Shown: positions 1-7,724, counted from the stretch's first letter. The stretch is DNA of 9,732 nucleotides from Crocosphaera chwakensis CCY0110 (GCF_000169335.1 NZ_AAXW01000108.1:1-9732), one strand, 5' to 3'. A program made the numbers and translations. Notes: a model not told the origin generated them from the letters alone.

Positions 1-411
1 AGTTTGCCCATCAATAGCTACATCTAATAAGAATGAATCTTCAGTGAAATCGATAGTTTGCAAAATACCACTTAAAGATTGATTTCCCCCAAGACTTGAA
101 AAAACAGTCTCCAAATTAAGTTGATTAATGGGATTGGCTAATTGTTCAATGTAAGTATTAGGATTAGGTAAGCCTAATGCCCCAGGATTAAGGGTCATAG
201 AAATCGGAAAATTATCACTAAATTCATTAAACAAATCAGTCACATTGTTAATAAATAAATGACTTAAATCTAGTTGAATGCCTCCAGGTAAAGTAGAAGT
301 AGGTAAAGTAGGAGATTGAATGCCTCCAGGTAAAGTAGCAGCCTGAACTGAAAAAGAGAAAAACCCTAAAGGAAAAACAGTAAAAGAAGTCAAAAGAATT
401 TTTTTCAACAT
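1..411 (-). CDS. Secreted protein, partial (C-terminus beyond window), VirB5/TrbJ position
   Basis: An open frame of 137 codons starts at ATG 411 and runs off the left edge without a stop. The start has GAGG (417-420) five bases upstream. Residues 1-25 look like a Sec signal peptide: MLKK, a hydrophobic stretch, then SVQAA with probable cleavage near residue 24 or 25. The mature part begins with two copies of TLPGGIQ (residues 26-32 and 40-46), followed by a stretch rich in Asn, Leu and Phe with no recognised motif. It lies 34 bases after the stop of the VirB4-like ATPase gene, so it is probably in the same operon. In VirB/Trb operons the gene after virB4/trbE is virB5/trbJ, an exported minor-pilus or channel protein. 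That position and the signal peptide are the only grounds for the suggestion; I see no VirB5 sequence signature. Confident as a gene, unsure of its role. Confidence 0.72.
   Translation of the reverse strand, partial: MLKKILLTSFTVFPLGFFSFSVQAATLPGGIQSPTLPTSTLPGGIQLDLSHLFINNVTDLFNEFSDNFPISMTLNPGALGLPNPNTYIEQLANPINQLNLETVFSSLGGNQSLSGILQTIDFTEDSFLLDVAIDGQT
274..338. repeat. Two 23-bp direct repeats inside the secreted-protein gene
   Basis: A 23-bp sequence containing GAATGCCTCCAGGTAAAGT occurs at 274-296 and again, identical, at 316-338, a period of 42 bp (14 codons). It encodes the duplicated TLPGGIQ segment just after the signal peptide. Identity at DNA level suggests a recent in-frame duplication. 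Confidence 0.85.
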
Positions 412-445
412 AAAAACCTCAAAAATACTAAGAAAAATCAAAAAA

Positions 446-3400
446 CTAAGAAACTTGTTTAAGAAATTTATCAGCGTAAACTTGACAAAAATCAATCACT
501 TCAGAAGGGGTAGGACTAGAAGATAAATATTGTTGTTTAAGTTTCTTTTCATCAGGTTGATTAGCCAAAGTTGCTAATTCAAGAAGACTAGAAGCATAAT
601 CAACTTGCCAAAACATTTGGTTATAACCAAGTAACCAATGGCTAATCATTTCTTCTTTCCAAAGTCGATATTTAGAAGAAGTATTTTGATTAATTAAGCG
701 TTTAGGAATGTTTAATTTGGAATGATAAGTTTGAGCAGCTTGAGCATTAATTAAGCCAATCAAAGTAATATCAAGATTGTCTAAAATTTGTGAAGCGGTT
801 TCAGTTCTCAAGACAGAATCAAGATCCTGTCCAATCAACATAGAACCTTGACCAAATTTACGACCAACGGCAAATCGTTGACCAATCAAACGAGCAAAAG
901 CAGGAGAAGTTCGTAAAATAGTGGAGCATTCGTCAATGGCCAATAAACTACGATCATGAGATAATCCCAAAGTAAAGCAAAGTTTCTGGGCAATCAAAGC
1001 CATAATCAAAGCATTAGTCGGATCGTTTAAACCAGCCAAAGAGAAAAAGACTAAATCAGCATCAGTTGAAACTTCAGTGGGATAACCAATGACTTTGCCA
1101 ATATTGGGATCATTGAGTTTGGCCTCACACATGGTACGAATTTGATTAAGCGATCGCTTATCAAGGTCACTAGCATCAAACAGGCCAAGTCGTTCAACAG
1201 TACAATAAGGAATAAAATCTCTGAGGGTAGGCTGATTCAACCAAGCATTAGTACCATGACCAGAGGCAATAGCTAACTCATAACGACGCTGAATAGAAGG
1301 ATCAGCCAAAAAAGCATCAAAAGCTTTTTGAATTAAATTCCTAACACGCTGCTCAAGAAAGGGATCGTTGAGAGTTCCCAAAGTTAAAGCCACCAAAAAC
1401 TCGATAGTATCAATTTTCCAGAAACCAAAGCGTTTTTCTTTTTCAGATGGAGGTAAAGCTCGTAAATCAGGATAAAGCAGAGCATTATTACGAGTAGTGG
1501 TCAAATCATAATAAGCAGCCCTATCGCCATATAAATCACAAATAAGTTTAAAGGTACTATCGCCCCCTAAACTCATATCCATACCCAAAACAGGGCCATA
1601 ATTAAGAGCATGGCGAATAAAAGGGAAAGTCATAGAAGATTTACCACTACCTTTTTTCCCGCAAATTAGAACGTTGTAAACGTTTCGGCTAACATCAACA
1701 TAAATGGGTTGAGAATGACAAAGAAACTCGATACCAGTAGGAGATTTTTCTAGGGGTTGAGGAAGGGTAATGGGTAACAAACCAGGAATTTCAGAAGAAG
1801 GAAAAACTAAGCGAGGATCGAAGGTTAAAACCCCTTCACAGGTACTGGTGAGTATTCTTGCAGTAGTAATCGGTAAAGTTTCTAACCAACGTTTCCAGCA
1901 AACTTGTTCTTCTCGAATGAGTTTAACGGAACCAAAATGGTGAGCTAATTGTTGACAAGCACGATCTAATTCAGAAAGATTTTTACGGTAAACTAAAGCA
2001 CTAAAACCAACAGAAATAGGTTGACGACCTTTAGCTAAAAGCTTTTGGGCTTCAAGAGATTCTGATTGTTGCAAAGTAGCTTCGACATTAACCACTTCGC
2101 CTTTTTGGGCAGCGTATTTGTTAGAAGCACTAGATTGCTTAGTGGTGTTACTCAAATCATCTCGAACTTGAGTTTTATTAGCTGGTTCAAGCTCAACCCA
2201 AAATTCAGTATCACGAACACCAGGAGCGCAGAGATGGTCAAACATATAGCGGAGTTGGGTTCTAAGGGTTCCGTAGGATCTAGGTTTACCCTCTTGTTTA
2301 ATGCCCCCATCAAGAGACATGGCTGCAATATAATTGCCATTGAAAAAAAGGGAATCTCGTTTGTCGTGAACCACTGGTAAACTAGAACCACTTTTGCCAT
2401 AACTACCAGCTAATAAAACAGAGAGAATATCATTCTGAGAATGACGAATAACCTCAGTTTCAAACTGACCTAACTCATTTTCAGTAACTTTAATTAATTG
2501 AGGAATGGGAGGGGGAAGAGAATTAGCAGGATTAAAACGATACCATAGCCATTCCCAAGCAGACACTCCCAAGAGAGGAGAAACATCTAAATTCCCTCGA
2601 TGTTTCAAAAGCATCATTGAGGGAATAAAACCAGTTTTACTGATATCCTCAGCTAAACGAGCATAAGTAAGCCGTTGATAATAATCTTTGGTTCCAGTAA
2701 AGGTGCGACTAAACCCTTGCCAAACTTGAGCGACTCCATTAATAATATTTCCCAACCAATCAAATTGGCGAGTTGAAGCACGAGATTGATGCCAAGTACA
2801 AAAAATTTTTTGCTCCCATTCCTGACGTAAACCTTTTTGAGTCAGTTGAAGCATCCGTTGTCTTTCGGCTTCAGTTAACAAAGCATTAATGGGCAGTCGA
2901 GAACGGCTTTTTTGTCGGAGTTGAGATAAATATTGATTGCGTCTTCGGGCTTGAGTACGTTTACCTCCATAAAAAGTAATTCGTTCCCCAGGAATTAAAT
3001 AATCAGCAAAGGTAGTAATGGCATCAACGGTGCTAACCACTGATTCATCATAGAGTTCAGCATGAATTCCTCCAAAGTCAAAAGGAATAGAGGCAAACCA
3101 ATGTCCTTTAGCATCACAGAGTAGAAAAACTGAAAAAACAGTCTCTTTTAACTGAATTTCCATGATGCCATGAAGGTCACAATCAGCTTGAAATTGACGG
3201 AAAGCTTTGAGTTTGCCCAATTGATTCTTAACAGTGATCATTTTTTTACGTTTGGACAAGGTTTTTTTGAGTAAAACTTCGCTATCATCGAGGCTAAAGA
3301 ATTTATAAGGCTGATAGAGATATCCGGCTCCTGGTAATCGAACAAATCGATTAGTAAATAACCATGGCCTAAATCCAGTCAAAGCAACCCAAATGACGCA

Positions 3401-3610
3401 AAACCAGACCATAACTAAAGCACAATATTGCAAAGGTAAACCGAAGCCTCCCCCCACAACAAAACTAGCTAAAGCAATATATAAAATCGGTTGCACTTGG
3501 TCTGAGGGAAGAAAAGGCAGAAAGAAAAGAGCCGGTTTTCTGCCATAAGTAGGAATACCTGGTGCTGGCGTATCAGCAGTACGTTCAACGTTAGACTCAG
3601 AGTAAGACAT
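446..3610 (-). CDS. VirB4/TrbE/TraC-type conjugation ATPase with N-terminal VirB3-like membrane region
   Basis: This 1054-residue protein is the likely energising ATPase of a type IV secretion (conjugation) channel at the inner membrane. Walker A is GKKGSGKS at residues 651-658. Walker B is SLLAIDECS, with D893 and E894, and a downstream Gln in LIGQDLDS (Q928) fits the family's third motif. Two membrane segments lie near residues 28-80, preceded by a Lys-Pro element (RKPALFF); this resembles a VirB3/TrbD domain fused in front of VirB4, a fusion known in other systems. Without that part the length is close to ordinary VirB4 proteins. Residues about 90-600 are the divergent N-terminal VirB4 domain, the remainder the RecA-like ATPase. 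The gene follows the pilin candidate by 55 bases and precedes the secreted-protein gene by 34, consistent with one operon. No strong Shine-Dalgarno is visible at ATG 3610. The ATPase call is firm; the VirB3 assignment is inference. Confidence 0.9.
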   Translation of the reverse strand: MSYSESNVERTADTPAPGIPTYGRKPALFFLPFLPSDQVQPILYIALASFVVGGGFGLPLQYCALVMVWFCVIWVALTGFRPWLFTNRFVRLPGAGYLYQPYKFFSLDDSEVLLKKTLSKRKKMITVKNQLGKLKAFRQFQADCDLHGIMEIQLKETVFSVFLLCDAKGHWFASIPFDFGGIHAELYDESVVSTVDAITTFADYLIPGERITFYGGKRTQARRRNQYLSQLRQKSRSRLPINALLTEAERQRMLQLTQKGLRQEWEQKIFCTWHQSRASTRQFDWLGNIINGVAQVWQGFSRTFTGTKDYYQRLTYARLAEDISKTGFIPSMMLLKHRGNLDVSPLLGVSAWEWLWYRFNPANSLPPPIPQLIKVTENELGQFETEVIRHSQNDILSVLLAGSYGKSGSSLPVVHDKRDSLFFNGNYIAAMSLDGGIKQEGKPRSYGTLRTQLRYMFDHLCAPGVRDTEFWVELEPANKTQVRDDLSNTTKQSSASNKYAAQKGEVVNVEATLQQSESLEAQKLLAKGRQPISVGFSALVYRKNLSELDRACQQLAHHFGSVKLIREEQVCWKRWLETLPITTARILTSTCEGVLTFDPRLVFPSSEIPGLLPITLPQPLEKSPTGIEFLCHSQPIYVDVSRNVYNVLICGKKGSGKSSMTFPFIRHALNYGPVLGMDMSLGGDSTFKLICDLYGDRAAYYDLTTTRNNALLYPDLRALPPSEKEKRFGFWKIDTIEFLVALTLGTLNDPFLEQRVRNLIQKAFDAFLADPSIQRRYELAIASGHGTNAWLNQPTLRDFIPYCTVERLGLFDASDLDKRSLNQIRTMCEAKLNDPNIGKVIGYPTEVSTDADLVFFSLAGLNDPTNALIMALIAQKLCFTLGLSHDRSLLAIDECSTILRTSPAFARLIGQRFAVGRKFGQGSMLIGQDLDSVLRTETASQILDNLDITLIGLINAQAAQTYHSKLNIPKRLINQNTSSKYRLWKEEMISHWLLGYNQMFWQVDYASSLLELATLANQPDEKKLKQQYLSSSPTPSEVIDFCQVYADKFLKQVS

Positions 3611-3665
3611 GAGTAGATGAAAACTTGAAAAAAAAGTCGTGTAGTAAAAGGTTGAAGAGGGAAAA

Positions 3666-4286
3666 CTATCCTAAAAGCCACCGACTCATGGCTTCAACAG
3701 TTAGAACGGTTCCAAAAACGACCCCAACAAACATAACTGCCGGACGAACGTCTTGCTGTTGTTGTCCTTGAACAACAATTGCTACAACTCCACCAATGAC
3801 CGCAAAAACAACAACAATACGAACCACATCGAAAATAACTGTTACTAAGGCACTTGCGGTACAAGTACCAGTACCACCAGTACCACCAGTACCAGTGGTA
3901 CCTGAAGTAGCAGCACAAATAGTATTTTCAATCTTGGTCTGGGCTGTGGTTAAAAAGAAAGCATGGGATGGAGTTGCGATGAAAAACACCATCATAATTG
4001 CTAAAGCTAGTGCTAATAAATGCCAAAGCTTAATCGTTAGCCTAAAATTACCTAATTTAAGTTTGACACTTCTAATGGTTGCCCCTTGAGACGACTGAAC
4101 AAAAGGAATACCAAGAAAAGGATATAAACTACCAAAGACACAAATGGCTAGTAGAACAAACAGTGGAACAGTATAGAGATAATAGACGACTGAACCAATA
4201 CCGGCACTAAAACAGAACCAGTCCAAGGCTTTAAACTGACTAAAAAAGGATTTTTGGGAATTATTATTAACAGTGGTTAAATTCAT
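3666..4286 (-). CDS. VirB2/TrbC-like pilin candidate with extra N-terminal membrane domain
   Basis: This 206-residue, very hydrophobic protein begins at ATG 4286 with GGAG (4297-4300) ten bases upstream. Residues 25-63 form two membrane segments. Residues 86-109 form a signal-like hydrophobic stretch ending IATPSHA|FF, a plausible signal-peptidase site. After that come a short polar segment, a Thr-Gly-rich loop (128-141) flanked by C124 and C142, and two long membrane helices (about 146-172 and 181-203) joined by a polar QGQQQQDVRP turn. Leader, then helix - polar turn - helix, is the architecture of VirB2/TrbC conjugative pilins. The position directly before a VirB3/VirB4-type gene matches virB2. 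The roughly 85-residue N-terminal membrane domain is not typical of the family. Processing and polymerisation are inferred only; another small membrane component of the channel remains possible. Confidence 0.72.
   Translation of the reverse strand: MNLTTVNNNSQKSFFSQFKALDWFCFSAGIGSVVYYLYTVPLFVLLAICVFGSLYPFLGIPFVQSSQGATIRSVKLKLGNFRLTIKLWHLLALALAIMMVFFIATPSHAFFLTTAQTKIENTICAATSGTTGTGGTGGTGTCTASALVTVIFDVVRIVVVFAVIGGVVAIVVQGQQQQDVRPAVMFVGVVFGTVLTVEAMSRWLLG
3865..3902. repeat. Short tandem repeat of GTACCACCA units in the pilin-like gene
   Basis: Two exact 9-bp units GTACCACCA (3871-3879, 3880-3888) are flanked by partial copies (GTACCA before, GTACCAGTGGTACC after). On the coding strand they give the Thr-Gly-Gly loop between C124 and C142. 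Because the unit is 9 bp, slippage would change loop length by three residues without breaking the frame. Confidence 0.8.
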
Positions 4287-4351
4287 TGTTTGTTCACTCC
4301 AACACGAATGGACTTGAAAATTAGTTAATGATGATAGTTAAATGAAGGCAA

Positions 4352-4368
4352 ATTACAGATTACAGATT
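4352..4368. repeat. Tandem ATTACAG repeat between two genes
   Basis: ATTACAG occurs twice in tandem (4352-4358, 4359-4365) followed by ATT. It lies in the 92-base gap between the stop of the 604-residue protein gene and the start of the pilin-like gene. It could be part of a regulatory site or simply a slippage product; nothing shows which. Confidence 0.5.
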
Positions 4369-4378
4369 GTCTGCGCTC

Positions 4379-6193
4379 TTACGAGAATCCGCTTGGCTCC
4401 ATCGTTGGCTCCATCGTTGGCTCCATCGTCTGATTAGACTTTTGGAAAGATTGAGAAAAAGATTCGGAAGTAGAAACACTAGAAAAAGGACGAGAGAGAA
4501 ACTGAACTAATTTTTCGAGATGATTAACAGAAAATTGATTAATCATCACCTCTTCGCCACGAGAATCCCAAATTAAATGCCCTTGTGGGTTATGAGCAGT
4601 AATTCTGTCACGATGAAATTCAAAAGTACAAAACCGTTGATAGGAATTACCGACAGGAATTTGAAACTTAAGTTGTTTGTCATAATAATCAGGAGCAATA
4701 TTTTGCAACAGAGTCAATAAGCTAGATTGACCAACAAATTGACGGATAGTTTGCTCTGATGTTGGTAAATGGCTTAAAACTGTTGCTAATTCAGGAGAGG
4801 GTTCCGTAATCACAACAAACTCCTGAGCTTTACGCTGAATATGACAAACTACATCGTCAGAATCCGAGAAGACTTGAAAATTATCAGCATTCCAGACTAT
4901 TTTTAAGCCTAAATTATTCGCTGTTAATTCATATTCGAGATGAGGGTTAAATAATCGTTGTTCGGTTATTTCTTTAGCACAGAAAAACTCCTTAGCTTGT
5001 TCAAATAAAGCCGAAGCTCTAATAGCTCCCTCTAGGGTTTTAATCGGTTGTTCTTGCTCTAATCTCTCTTTGACCAAATCTTGTAACTCATGGTTAGCTT
5101 TAGTTAGAAAAGCGATCGCCTCTTTTAAAGATTCATTAGTGCCTGATACGGTCAAAGGCATGGGCATTCTATCTGAATCTAAAGCTTGAATGAGTAAAGA
5201 TTGTCTTGAACGGATATTTTGAGCTAAAAAAGCCAAATCTTTTCTTAAATCCCCTGTAAATTCTAAACGAGGATACTCTAAACAAACTGGGGGCTTCTGT
5301 AAAATAATCTCAAGGGTATTATCTCCTGGGGTTAAATCAGAAGAAAAACCTTGATTTTGCCTGGCTTCTAGAATAGGTCGAGCTTGAGCGTCGAGGGCAT
5401 CAAATTGACTAGCCAAATCATGTAATTGTTCAGAAAACCCTTTAAGTAAATTATCAGGGTCATAGTTCTGTGCCTCAGCTTTAACTAAATGTTCGTTGAG
5501 TAATGCTAATAACATCAAACTCGCACCAGTAAGACTAGCTGTAGCAGACAGAACATCTAAGCCATCTAATTCCCGATTACGATTCTGAAAACTCTGACCA
5601 ATCTTTATACCCATTTCTCCCAAAAGTAGTAAATCTTTACTAACTTGATTAGGTTGTGGTTTTTGTGCTAGGGCAGCTTTAAGTTCTCTAGGATCTCCAA
5701 AAGGAGATCCCAATAAAGAACCTTCAAACACTTGCATCGATTTTTGAGAACTATCGTAATAATGTGCCAACTCAGAATAAGAAGCAGGTAACTTAATCCC
5801 CCCAAGTTCTAATATTTTTTGATATTTAACTAATTTTGAGAAAATATCTTGAGCTTCATAAGAAGTAAGACACCTTTCTTGGCTTAGCTGGTTATGATAA
5901 TTCATTCCCCACGAATGATCTTCATCACTTAGCCAAGCTTGATGATTAGCCAAATACTTAATCCCTTTTTCTAGGGGCGATTCCTCCAACTTATTTTTAT
6001 GTGTTGGCACCAAATAATTAATGGCAATTACCTCCTGTTTGTCGTTTTGAACATATTCAACTTTCATCGGCATTCCCATCTGAGTTGACACCATATCTAC
6101 CACCTCAGGCCAATCTGCAAGCGATCGCCTTTTTAAAATTTGGCTGGCTTGCAAAGCCTTCAATAAACATTGTTGTTTGTCGATGGTAGTCAT
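4379..6193 (-). CDS. Large soluble protein of unknown function in the transfer module
   Basis: I do not recognise this 604-residue protein. The start at ATG 6193 is well supported by GAGGTA (6201-6206) seven bases upstream. Residues 1-65 are a small mixed domain (WPEVVDMVSTQMG ... AINYLV) that faintly recalls the structured segment following the nuclease domain in relaxases. Residues 110-425 are mostly amphipathic helix, with one hydrophobic helix at about 213-234 (not clearly transmembrane) and possible coiled coil. Residues 430-570 look beta-rich (IVWNADNFQVFSDSDD ... FEFHRDRITAHNPQGHLIWD). The tail is Ser-rich and ends in three MEP(T/S) repeats, a likely disordered tip. There is no signal peptide. 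It lies between the relaxase and pilin/ATPase genes, all on one strand, so a relaxosome accessory or channel-linking role is possible but is inference from position only. Confidence 0.85.
   Translation of the reverse strand: MTTIDKQQCLLKALQASQILKRRSLADWPEVVDMVSTQMGMPMKVEYVQNDKQEVIAINYLVPTHKNKLEESPLEKGIKYLANHQAWLSDEDHSWGMNYHNQLSQERCLTSYEAQDIFSKLVKYQKILELGGIKLPASYSELAHYYDSSQKSMQVFEGSLLGSPFGDPRELKAALAQKPQPNQVSKDLLLLGEMGIKIGQSFQNRNRELDGLDVLSATASLTGASLMLLALLNEHLVKAEAQNYDPDNLLKGFSEQLHDLASQFDALDAQARPILEARQNQGFSSDLTPGDNTLEIILQKPPVCLEYPRLEFTGDLRKDLAFLAQNIRSRQSLLIQALDSDRMPMPLTVSGTNESLKEAIAFLTKANHELQDLVKERLEQEQPIKTLEGAIRASALFEQAKEFFCAKEITEQRLFNPHLEYELTANNLGLKIVWNADNFQVFSDSDDVVCHIQRKAQEFVVITEPSPELATVLSHLPTSEQTIRQFVGQSSLLTLLQNIAPDYYDKQLKFQIPVGNSYQRFCTFEFHRDRITAHNPQGHLIWDSRGEEVMINQFSVNHLEKLVQFLSRPFSSVSTSESFSQSFQKSNQTMEPTMEPTMEPSGFS
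4393..4428. repeat. Three perfect 12-bp tandem repeats at the 3' end of the 604-residue gene
   Basis: TTGGCTCCATCG is repeated exactly three times (4393-4404, 4405-4416, 4417-4428). On the minus strand it encodes the C-terminal MEPT-MEPT-MEP tail. Perfect identity at all codons points to recent slippage expansion, so copy number may vary between relatives. Confidence 0.9.
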
Positions 6194-6293
6194 AGGTGCT
6201 TACCTCATAGAAAACTATCTTCCCCCTCACAAAAGATAAAGGGTCATTTTTTAGCTTTCTAATGAACATAAATAATGAAATTAATTTCTCTGA

Positions 6294-6318
6294 ATTATAT
6301 TTAGTTATATTTAACTAA
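6294..6318 (-). promoter_or_regulatory. Candidate promoter with overlapping inverted repeat
   Basis: On the minus strand a consensus -10 box TATAAT lies at 6294-6299. Just upstream is the perfect inverted repeat TTAGTTA-N4-TAACTAA (6301-6318), sitting in the -10/-35 spacer where a repressor would block RNA polymerase. There is no good -35 box (best is GCTCTT at 17 bases). It points toward the 604-residue gene, whose ATG is about 100 bases downstream. Confidence 0.4.
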
Positions 6319-6431
6319 GAGCTTATTCAGAATCTTTTAGACTCTTCATTATTAGACTTTTCTTTTGATTACGCTTATTTCTTTTCCTCTGATTCCCAAA
6401 TAACAGTTAAAAAGATAAAGAAAATATAAAG

Positions 6432-6448
6432 AAAAATTGGCAATTTTT
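6432..6448 (-). terminator. Weak candidate terminator after the relaxase gene
   Basis: AAAAATT-GCC-AATTTTT forms a 7-bp all-AT stem with a 3-base loop on the minus strand, followed by a T-rich run. It lies about 53 bases after the relaxase stop. The absence of GC pairs makes termination uncertain. Confidence 0.3.
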
Positions 6449-6500
6449 TCTACTGTTTTATTTAATCTCAGATGTTTCCGATATCTCGAAAAGTAGAGAA

Positions 6501-7652
6501 TTAGAGAACTAGCTGATTACCAACAGAGATGTTTTGAGTTTTAACCGAATTTTGAGTTTTAAGAAGCAAAGGAACGGCAATATTAAGATTTTTAAGATGA
6601 TGATGGGTGTATTGAATTTCATATTCGATATTGGGGCTAATACCTCTTGATTGTGTGCCGTAAGCGATAACAGTATTGAGGTATTTCAAAGCCAATCTTC
6701 GTCCTGCTTTCTCCTTGAGATATTTATACCGTTGGGATTGGGTAAGGATGAAGCGAATAGCCTCCCAATTCCAGCCATCAAGTTTAGCTTGTTTGGCCAC
6801 ATCTGATAATTTTTCAGATTGTCGAAAATAGCTTTTGTACAAGCTTTTAGCTTGGTCATGAGTTAACCAACGAGACGGAGCGATCGCCCAAGTAGGAGGT
6901 TGATATTGTTGAAGTTGTTGAGGCGATCGATTAATTAAATATCGTTTCAAACCATATTCAGTAAAAGCTTTGCCTAAAGTAGACCCAACAAACCGCTTTC
7001 CGTAGAAGTGATACATAATCCCTTTACGGTTCTGGTTAAAAGAGATGTTAACCCCTTGATTTCCTAATTTATCTTTAAATTCAGCAAAATTAGCAGAATT
7101 ATGAGCAGTATTTTTAATTAATTTTTGCAGTTCAAATTTATAACCATCGACTTGAGCTTCAATTTCGTCAATAGTACAAGGGGATTCAAGAACTTGATGA
7201 GAACTGTTAACTGGTTTGATTCCGTAGTGGTTAAATTTTTGTTCTAAGCGTCGTACCACAGCCTGACTTTTTAAATAATCCCACGAATCACTCACCAATT
7301 GCCCATCACGGGTCACACGATTAGCCACAATATGAACATGATCATGGGGTTGATCGCTGTGCCGTACCGCTACATATTGACAATTAGCAAACCCCATTTC
7401 CTTCAAATAAGCCCGAATCACTTTCTTCCATTGGGTTTTATTTAACCGTTGACCTATCTCCACAGACAAGCTGGCATGAAATACTGGCCTTTTAACCCTT
7501 GGCCGTTTCTGCCAATCTTCAATGAATTCAGATAAGCGATCGTTGTTGGTCGTTCCTTGTAAATTTTGAGTCAATATCTTGGTCTTCGGTTTACTAAACA
7601 CATAATCTAACACCGCACCAAAATCTCTACCCTTCGTAATTTTAGAAAGCAT
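6501..7652 (-). CDS. Relaxase / mobilization nuclease (MOBP-like)
   Basis: This is a 383-residue DNA relaxase, expected to nick the plasmid transfer origin and stay covalently bound to the 5' end. I chose ATG 7652 over GTG 7658 because AGGTG (7662-7666) is nine bases from the ATG but only three from the GTG. Residue numbers use this start. Motif I is FGAVLDYVFS with candidate catalytic Y17. Motif III is HSDQPHDHVHIVANRV, with H98, D100, H105 and H107 aligning with the metal-binding His and Asp of RP4 TraI. Residues about 189-230 carry the FAEFKDKLGNQGVNI ... GSTLGK segment that follows the nuclease domain in many relaxases. The C-terminus (about 250-383) is basic and helical. No primase or helicase domain is present and the protein is short for the family. 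No MobC-like partner is seen next to it. Confidence 0.93.
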   Translation of the reverse strand: MLSKITKGRDFGAVLDYVFSKPKTKILTQNLQGTTNNDRLSEFIEDWQKRPRVKRPVFHASLSVEIGQRLNKTQWKKVIRAYLKEMGFANCQYVAVRHSDQPHDHVHIVANRVTRDGQLVSDSWDYLKSQAVVRRLEQKFNHYGIKPVNSSHQVLESPCTIDEIEAQVDGYKFELQKLIKNTAHNSANFAEFKDKLGNQGVNISFNQNRKGIMYHFYGKRFVGSTLGKAFTEYGLKRYLINRSPQQLQQYQPPTWAIAPSRWLTHDQAKSLYKSYFRQSEKLSDVAKQAKLDGWNWEAIRFILTQSQRYKYLKEKAGRRLALKYLNTVIAYGTQSRGISPNIEYEIQYTHHHLKNLNIAVPLLLKTQNSVKTQNISVGNQLVL

Positions 7653-7687
7653 AGTCACTCACACCTATTGTTTGTTATCACTCTTTT

Positions 7688-7709
7688 GACCAGTATCAGA
7701 CCAGTATCA
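7688..7709. repeat. Tandem 11-bp repeat upstream of the relaxase start
   Basis: GACCAGTATCA occurs twice back to back (7688-7698 and 7699-7709), 36 bases before the relaxase ATG. One helical turn per unit would place two bound protein copies on the same DNA face. Likely an operator or part of a transfer origin. Confidence 0.7.
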
Positions 7710-7724
7710 GTAGATGGTACTGGT
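7700..7724. repeat. Inverted repeat ACCAGTA/TACTGGT near the relaxase start
   Basis: ACCAGTA (7700-7706) is matched by TACTGGT (7718-7724) across an 11-base spacer, overlapping the second 11-bp direct repeat. It could fold as a hairpin in single-stranded DNA. Inverted repeats beside the nic site are usual in oriT regions, but no nic sequence is recognised here. Confidence 0.55.

Larger units (their letters stand above)
6194..6500. other. AT-rich intergenic region between the relaxase gene and the 604-residue gene
   Basis: No gene is visible in these 307 bases; stops are frequent in all frames on both strands. It holds a weak AT hairpin after the relaxase stop (6432-6448), a 7-bp inverted repeat (6301-6318) next to a TATAAT box on the minus strand, and the ribosome binding site of the 604-residue gene. 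The likely role is to separate relaxase transcription from the downstream transfer genes. Confidence 0.6.

Noticed and set aside
2066..2380. Plus-strand frame of 104 codons
   Set aside because: It lies wholly within the ATPase gene on the opposite strand; the ATPase motifs on the minus strand are unambiguous.
2152..2400. Minus-strand frame of 82 codons
   Set aside because: It overlaps the ATPase gene in another frame and has no domain or start signal.
3469..3681. Minus-strand 70-codon frame bridging the pilin/ATPase junction
   Set aside because: It overlaps the ATPase start region and the end of the pilin-like gene out of frame; its hydrophobic residues come from the membrane-coding DNA of those genes.
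3694..4089. Overlapping frames in the pilin-like gene, one Cys/Tyr/Trp-rich and one plus-strand Val-Pro-rich
   Set aside because: Both are shadows created by the GTACCACCA repeat and membrane-helix codons; the pilin-like frame has the ribosome binding site and the sensible protein architecture.
6194..6500. Remnant of relaxase C-terminal coding sequence linking the relaxase and 604-residue genes
   Set aside because: Reading the minus strand in all frames gives frequent stops and no recognisable continuation, and the downstream gene has its own strong ribosome binding site.
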